Shown here: piece after piece, positions 50,701-55,803 of the stretch | Numbering within the stretch: position 1 is the stretch's first letter | How the letters are laid out: the number at the start of each line of letters is the position of its first letter | Origin: Nemertoderma westbladi | Taxonomy: Eukaryota > Xenacoelomorpha > Nemertodermatida > Nemertodermatidae | NCBI GenBank assembly: GCA_032718475.1 | Contig: JAUCBJ010008741.1 | Coordinates: 1-55,803 of the forward strand | DNA length: 55,803 bases | Direction: 5' to 3' | Made by a program: the position numbers and the translations under genes | Notes under the pieces: generated by a model | The model's input: only the letters and a program-made list of their open reading frames with translations | Told to the model about the DNA's origin: nothing | Database searches by the model: none

Positions 50701-52608
50701 CGTAAATATGGTTGGGTTAGAAACAATTAAATAAGGGCTGTCGTTCTCGTAAATATGGTTGGGTTAGAAACAATTAAATAAGGGCTGTCGTTCTCGTAAA
50801 TATGGTTGGGTTAGAAACAATTAAATAAGGGCTGTCGTTCTCGTAAATATGGTTGGGTTAGAAACAATTAAATAAGGGCTGTCGTTCTCGTAAATATGGT
50901 TGGGTTAGAAACAATTAAATAATGGCTGTCGTTCTCGTAAATATGGTTGGGTTAGAAACAATTAAATAAGGGCTGTCGTTCTCGTAAATATGGTTGGGTT
51001 AGAAACAATTAAATAAGGGCTGTCGTTCTCGTAAATATGGTTGGGTTAGAAACAATTAAATAAGGGCTGTCGTTCTCGTAAATATGGTTGGGTTAGAAAC
51101 AATTAAATAAGGGCTGTCGTTCTCGTAAATATGGTTGGGTTAGTAACAATTAAATAAGGGCTGTCGTTCTCGTAAATATGGTTGGGTTAGAAACAATTAA
51201 ATAAGGGCTGTCGTTCTCGTAAATATGGTTGGGTTAGAAACAATTAGATAAGGGCTGTCGTTCTCGTAAATATGGTTGGGTTAGAAACAATTAAATAAGG
51301 GCTGTCGTTCTCGTAAATATGGTTGGGTTAGAAACAATTAAATAAGGGCTGTCGTTCTCGTAAATATGGTTGGGTTAGAAACAATTAAATAAGGGCTGTC
51401 GTTCTCGTAAATATGGTTGGGTTAGAAACAATTAAATAAGGGCTGTCGTTCTCGTAAATATGGTTGGGTTAGAAACAATTAAATAAGGGCTGTCGTTCTC
51501 GTAAATATGGTTGGGTTAGAAACAATTAAATAAGGGCTGTCGTTCTCGTAAATATGGTTGGGTTAGAAACAATTAAATAAGGGCTGTCGTTCTCGTAAAT
51601 ATGGTTGGGTTAGAAACAATTAAATAAGGGCTGTCGTTCTCGTAAATATGGTTGGGTTAGAAACAATTAAATAAGGGCTGTCGTTCTCGTAAATATGGTT
51701 GGGTTAGAAACAATTAAATAAGGGCTGTCGTTCTCGTAAATATGGTTGGGTTAGAAACAATTAAATAAGGGCTGTCGTTCTCGTAAATATGGTTGGGTTA
51801 GAAACAATTAAATAAGGGCTGTCGTTCTCGTAAATATGGTTGGGTTAGAAACAATTAAATAAGGGCTGTCGTTCTCGTAAATATGGTTGGGTTAGAAACA
51901 ATTAAATAAGGGCTGTCGTTCTCGTAAATATGGTTGGGTTAGAAACAATTAAATAAGGGCTGTCGTTCTCGTAAATATGGTTGGGTTAGAAACAATTAAA
52001 TAAGGGCTGTCGTTCTCGTAAATATGGTTGGGTTAGAAACAATTAAATAAGGGCTGTCGTTCTCGTAAATATGGTTGGGTTAGAAACAATTAAATAAGGG
52101 CTGTCGTTCTCGTAAATATGGTTGGGTTAGAAACAATTAAATAAGGGCTGTCGTTCTCGTAAATATGGTTGGGTTAGAAACAATTAAATAAGGGCTGTCG
52201 TTCTCGTAAATATGGTTGGGTTAGAAACAATTAAATAAGGGCTGTCGTTCTCGTAAATACGGTTGGGTTAGAAACAATTAAATAAGGGGTGTCGTTCTCG
52301 TAAATATGGTTGGGTTAGAAACAATTAAATAAGGGCTGTCGTCTCGTAAATATGGTTGGGTTAGAAACAATTAAATAAGGGATGTCGTCTCGTAAATATG
52401 GTTGGGTTAGAAACAATTAAATAAGGGATGTCGTTCTCGTAAATATGGTTGGGTTAGAAACAATTAAATAAGGGCTGTCGTCTCGTAAATATGGTTGGGT
52501 TAGAAACAATTAAATAAGGGATGTCGTTCTCGTAAATATGGTTGGGTTAGAAACAATTAAATAAGGGCTGTCGTTCTCGTAAATATGGTTGGGTTAGAAA
52601 CAATTAAG
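44709..52608. repeat. 47-bp satellite array, about 168 copies
   Basis: Unit aaataagggctgtcgttctc, then gtaaatatggttgggttaga and aacaatt (47 bp), very homogeneous. Variants: ggGCtg or ggGAtg; aaaTAtgg, aaaAAtgg or aaaTAcgg. Between about 48090 and 48890 the GC and GA forms strictly alternate, a 94-bp two-unit repeat. A 4-bp insertion occurs at 50282. Four units near 52340-52490 lack one T of gttctcg. The left boundary coincides with the break in the duplicated APAF1-like exon (ttccttaa|ataaggg). Confidence 0.97.
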
Positions 52609-53148
52609 GGCTAACAAGGTGCCCAGAATCGAGTGGCGGGTTTTTTTTTTAAAAACACGGGGAAACTGACGGAAACTGATGAAATTGCGGGTTTATATAA
52701 GATTGGGAAGCCAATTTTGAAAACCCGCTGCTTTGACTAATTGCAGAAATAAAGTAACAAGTCGTTGTTCGTTAAATATTTTCCGTTCATGATAATGCAT
52801 GGACGGAAAATACTACTGCAGAGTTTCGACAAAGTTACTGAAAAGTTGCAGTAGTATATCTGCAACTGTAAAAACTACTACGACTACTCGGCCCTTATAT
52901 TCCAAAACCGTGTATCTCAATTTTTGGCATTTTGAGAAAATGGCCAAAAACCATTCCGTTTTTTTATGGTTATTCATTTTAAATTCTTACTGGGATTAAT
53001 TCGGGAAATTTCCATATTAATATTCAATATAGGGTAAACGCATGTGCCGAATCCACCTGAGTCAAAATTAAGGCGTGAAAATAAAGAGAAATATGTTAAA
53101 AACACCATAGTACACCGATAGTACACCATAGCAGGTCGTCACCTTCAA
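52609..53148. other. Spacer, nothing recognised
   Basis: Unique AT-rich sequence with a 10-base T run (52643). The 66-codon ORF 52799-52999 shows no domain. Confidence 0.4.
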
Positions 53149-53312
53149 GGCAGAACCCCCTAAGTCGATTTTTGTAGTTCTGAGATAATCGATAAAAACT
53201 GTTTATTTTTTAGAGAGATGCCTCAATTTACTTGTTATTGTGTTTTTTGATAACTAAATATATATAGAATTCATATAATTAAACTTTCAATATGATTTAG
53301 AATTACCTTTGA

Positions 53313-53502
53313 AATATATTGCGGTTTTTTTGTAAAAATTCTGACTTATGGTGTTTTACCAAAACAAAGGGGAACACCGTTTTCTGGTATTATCCCGTAA
53401 CTATACGATAGTTGCGGGGTATTGCCTAGAAAACAAGGTATCCTCAATTTGGCAAAACACCATAAGTACGAATTTTTACAAAAAACACGCAAAATATATC
53501 AA
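53313..53502. repeat. 190-bp hairpin (foldback) sequence
   Basis: gtaaaaattctgacttatgg and tgttttaccaaa (53331-53362) are mirrored by tttggcaaaacaccataagt and acgaatttttac (53449-53480), and the pairing extends outward to atatattgcg / cgcaaaatatat. A near-perfect stem of about 45 bp with a loop that is itself palindromic around cgatagttgcgggg. Confidence 0.75.
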
Positions 53503-54195
53503 ATAATAGCCAAGGCGTATCGTACGTCCTTAATAATTTAGTGCGTAGTGCGCACGTAATACATGTGCGCATTTGTTATTAGCTAAAACGTGCTATCTAA
53601 CATGTTAACTAGCACATGATCAGGTGTTAGTATTACCTGTAAACGCAATAATAACAAATAATCACATACAATATAGCTAACACACTTGCGCACATGTTGG
53701 AAATTTTTGAATTCAAAATCAAAGGGCTCCATAAGTTTTTGATATTTTGGTATTAATTGCTTCTAAAATAATTACGGGACTGTAGTTAGAATCATGTATC
53801 AATACAAATTGAACAAAATGTAGCCAAATGCAGAACTATAAGAACAAAATTTAGATTCAAGAAAGCGGAACTCTAAGTACAAAATATAGCCATGGGTGGT
53901 ATTCTACAGTAAGAACAAAGTCTAGCTACAGGGTTACAGCTACGTTAAAGTAAAGTTCACTTACAGTACGTCATAACGAATAATTAAAGACCTGTTTTTT
54001 CTACAGTACGTGGCAACATTTTGAGCAACTCTATCAGCAACTTAGTGAGCATGTCAGGTTGCCGATCAAGTTGCTCTATATAAACGCGAAGTTTGTTGCT
54101 GTAAAATATGCCTCATATAACGGAGACTAAAAGTTAATGTTACTCAAATTAAGTTGCTTGTTACTGACCAAGTTATCCAAAACGTCCTGAACCCC
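53503..54195. other. Spacer, nothing recognised
   Basis: A/T-rich sequence with repeats of the word aacaaa and cgcacatgt/acatgtgcgc near 53560 and 53690 (short inverted pair). No coding signal. Confidence 0.4.
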
Positions 54196-54795
54196 ATAGC
54201 AACTTGGAGACAAACATTAAATGAGGGACAGATATTTATCAGCGCCAAAAACATTAGTGTGGGACAAACATTAATCAGGGTGACAAACATTAATGTGGGA
54301 CATAAACATTGATGTAGGACACAAACAATAATGTGGGACATAAACATTGATATAGGACACTAACATTAATGAGGGACACAAACATTAATGTGGAACACAA
54401 ACATTAATGAGGGACACAAACATTAATGAGGGACACAAATATTAATGAGGGACACAAACATTAATGAGGGACACAACATTAATGAGGGACACAAACATTA
54501 ATTGAGGGACACTAACATTAATGAGGTACACAAATATTAATGAGGGACACAAACATTACTGAGCGGCACAAACATTAATGAGGGACACAAACAATAAACG
54601 AGGGACAGATATCAATCAAGGGCACAAACATTAATGAGGGACACAAACATTAATGAGGGACACAAACATTAATGAGGGACACAAACATTAATGAGGGACA
54701 CAAACATTACTGACGAACACAAATATTAATGAGGGACACAAACAATAAACGAGGGACAGATATCAATCAAGGGCACAAACATTAATCATGGGCAC
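54196..54795. repeat. 19-bp tandem repeat (acacaaacattaatgaggg)
   Basis: About 30 copies of acacaaacattaatgaggg, irregular at both ends and with a duplicated block (aacaataaacgagggacaga at 54592 and 54747). Four to five copies occur in inverted orientation at 55396-55466, about 600 bp away. Confidence 0.9.
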
Positions 54796-55395
54796 CCTGG
54801 CCCTTCGCACTTAGTATGATTAATGTTACCACTCATACATACATACACACATACAATATATTACAGTATTACAATTCTCATTACTGTCAAGCTATAAAAT
54901 AACAACAATAAATAATAACATATTAATCTGAACAAACCAATAAACTATGTTATTGCCAATTGAAGGAAAGGATCAGGTTACAGAGATGGTTTTTCTAACC
55001 AAAACAATAAACGATGTTGTTACTAAAAAGGGAAGGAGTAGGAGTAAAAAAATGATGAACATGAGGGGGAGACAGGAATGGGGGGGGGGGGGGGGTAACA
55101 TGAATGGTGGTTGTAGGAGGTAAATTGAAAATATGGGGGTATACCAGCCGGGGGGGGGGGGGGGGGGGTAGCAGAAAACAGGCAGCTGAACAACGTAACC
55201 GAACGTCGCTTTCAATTAATTTCCATCTAATTAGGAAGATGGAATGTATACAAAGCGGCGGTACTTTGATCGAAGCTCACGTTCCCATGGTAGTATTTTT
55301 TCCAGTTAATCACTTAATATCTAATCATCTGATGGCAAGCATCACCATCGCTCATATTAATATCCATTGGCAACCATGGACCCCTGCCCTATTAA
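54796..55395. other. Spacer between the direct and inverted 19-bp repeats
   Basis: Includes a diverged relative of the AT-rich block (gaaaggatcaggttacagag, aaccaaaacaataaac, 54966-55012) and two G-runs (55080-55095, 55151-55168). The G-run ORFs on both strands are not credible. Confidence 0.5.
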
Positions 55396-55466
55396 TGTTT
55401 TGTGTCCCTCATTAATGTTTGCGTCCCTCAATAATGTTTGTGTCCCTAATTAATATTTGTGTCCTG
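55396..55466. repeat. Inverted copies of the 19-bp repeat
   Basis: ttaatgttttgtgtccctca and similar, four to five units, complementary to the array at 54196-54795. Confidence 0.85.
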
Positions 55467-55494
55467 GCCGCAATACAAACCAGTATATAAATGA

Positions 55495-55590
55495 TAAATT
55501 ACGGGGTTTTGCCAGATTGTTTCTGATTTAAGGGGTTTTACAGGTTGTTATTTCTGATTTAAGGGGTTTTGCCAGGTGGACTGAATTTCA
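55495..55590. repeat. ~37-bp repeat (tttctgatttaaggggtttt)
   Basis: Three imperfect copies of ttctgatttaaggggttttgccagg at about 55500-55580; related to the ggggttctgcc words near the window end. Confidence 0.7.
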
Positions 55591-55803
55591 TATACTTGAA
55601 TTTACGGTGTTTTGCAAGCCAATTATTGACTTGGGGGGTTCTGCCTCGAAGTGGGCATAAGTTACGGGGAACTGTCTTTGGCTTATAACTCAAAAATGGC
55701 TGGTAGAAAAGCTTCGTGGTTCTGCCAGACGAAAAAGCCGATATCGAATTACCCAAAAAGTCAAAAACATGAAAATCGAAAAAAATCGACTTAGGGGGTT
55801 CTG

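Larger units (their letters stand above)
53149..55803. mobile_element. Possible inverted-repeat element truncated by window end
   Basis: ggcagaaccccctaagtcga (continuing ttttt) at 53149-53173 is matched inverted by aaaaatcgacttagggggtt (continuing ctg) at 55781-55803, the last bases of the window. If the window had two more bases, the repeat could extend. Related words (ggggttctgcc, ggggttttgcc) recur at 55505-55645, so the pairing could also be between dispersed repeats. No transposase ORF inside. Confidence 0.45.

Noticed and set aside
44709-52608. Long regular array that could suggest CRISPR
   Set aside because: Units abut head to tail with no unique spacers, no cas genes are present, and the setting is eukaryotic; it is a satellite.
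44709-52608. ggttgggttag in the 47-bp unit as telomere-like DNA
   Set aside because: TTAGGG or a variant is not tandemly repeated; the match is a few bases inside a 47-bp unit.
54973-55415. Pro-rich / Gly-rich ORFs near the G-runs
   Set aside because: Created by long G/C homopolymers; no domain and no support on either strand.

Overview
The window looks like AT-rich nuclear DNA from an invertebrate animal. It has spliced-looking, APAF1-type (CARD / NB-ARC / WD40) coding sequence, APE-type LINEs, a Ty3/gypsy element, cut-and-paste elements and very long satellites. Nothing fixes the species or phylum. No operons, rRNA genes or intact canonical tRNA genes are visible. Almost everything is mobile or repetitive DNA; the only host-type gene is a damaged APAF1-like gene on the minus strand (7374-11530).

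Layout. 1-2736: 41-bp satellite. 2804-7373: two LINE-2 fragments, each followed by a copy of the same AT-rich block (A1, A2); block A2 is the 3' flank of the APAF1-like gene. 7374-11530: APAF1-like gene with a premature stop and several frameshifts. 11531-15263: GC-rich patch, simple repeats, a 3-copy repeat of about 72 bp, and a piggyBac-like non-autonomous element. 15775-18917: a nearly full LINE-2 inserted into an older LINE-2. 19243-21865: a possible exon and a 2.3-kb inverted-repeat element carrying two smaller insertions. 22374-26483: a zinc-finger / coiled-coil gene remnant broken by a gypsy integrase fragment, then another LINE-2. 27885-35998: nested insertions, LINE-2 <- Ty3/gypsy (ACTAG duplication) <- LINE-1 with an intact 1013-codon ORF (13-bp duplication). 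35999-44707: a third copy (A3) of the AT-rich block, ending in a copy of the last APAF1-like exon and split by a 6505-bp inverted-repeat element (36718-43222). 44709-52608: 47-bp satellite, about 168 copies. 52609-55803: hairpins, a 19-bp repeat and a possible inverted-repeat element cut by the window end.

The most novel object is the 6505-bp element. It has termini AGTAGTAGGGTC, inverted repeats of 450-500 bp, a perfect 6-bp target duplication (TATAAT) and an uninterrupted version of the same site elsewhere in the window (6520-6525). Its arms are mirror images over much of their length, including two arrays of a 22-bp palindrome and a tRNA-like sequence. Between the arms is one gene with CCAAT and TATA-like signals, encoding a C2H2 zinc finger, an acidic repeat region, coiled-coil repeats and a basic tail; one in-frame TAA splits the reading frame. 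A second, broken copy of this gene lies at 22374-24118. The 6-bp duplication, AG..CT ends and long inverted repeats resemble Polinton/Maverick elements, but no polymerase, integrase or capsid gene is present, so that link is only a hypothesis.

All motif calls and alignments were made by eye. Edges of degenerate repeats are approximate; edges supported by target-site duplications are exact to within a few bases.
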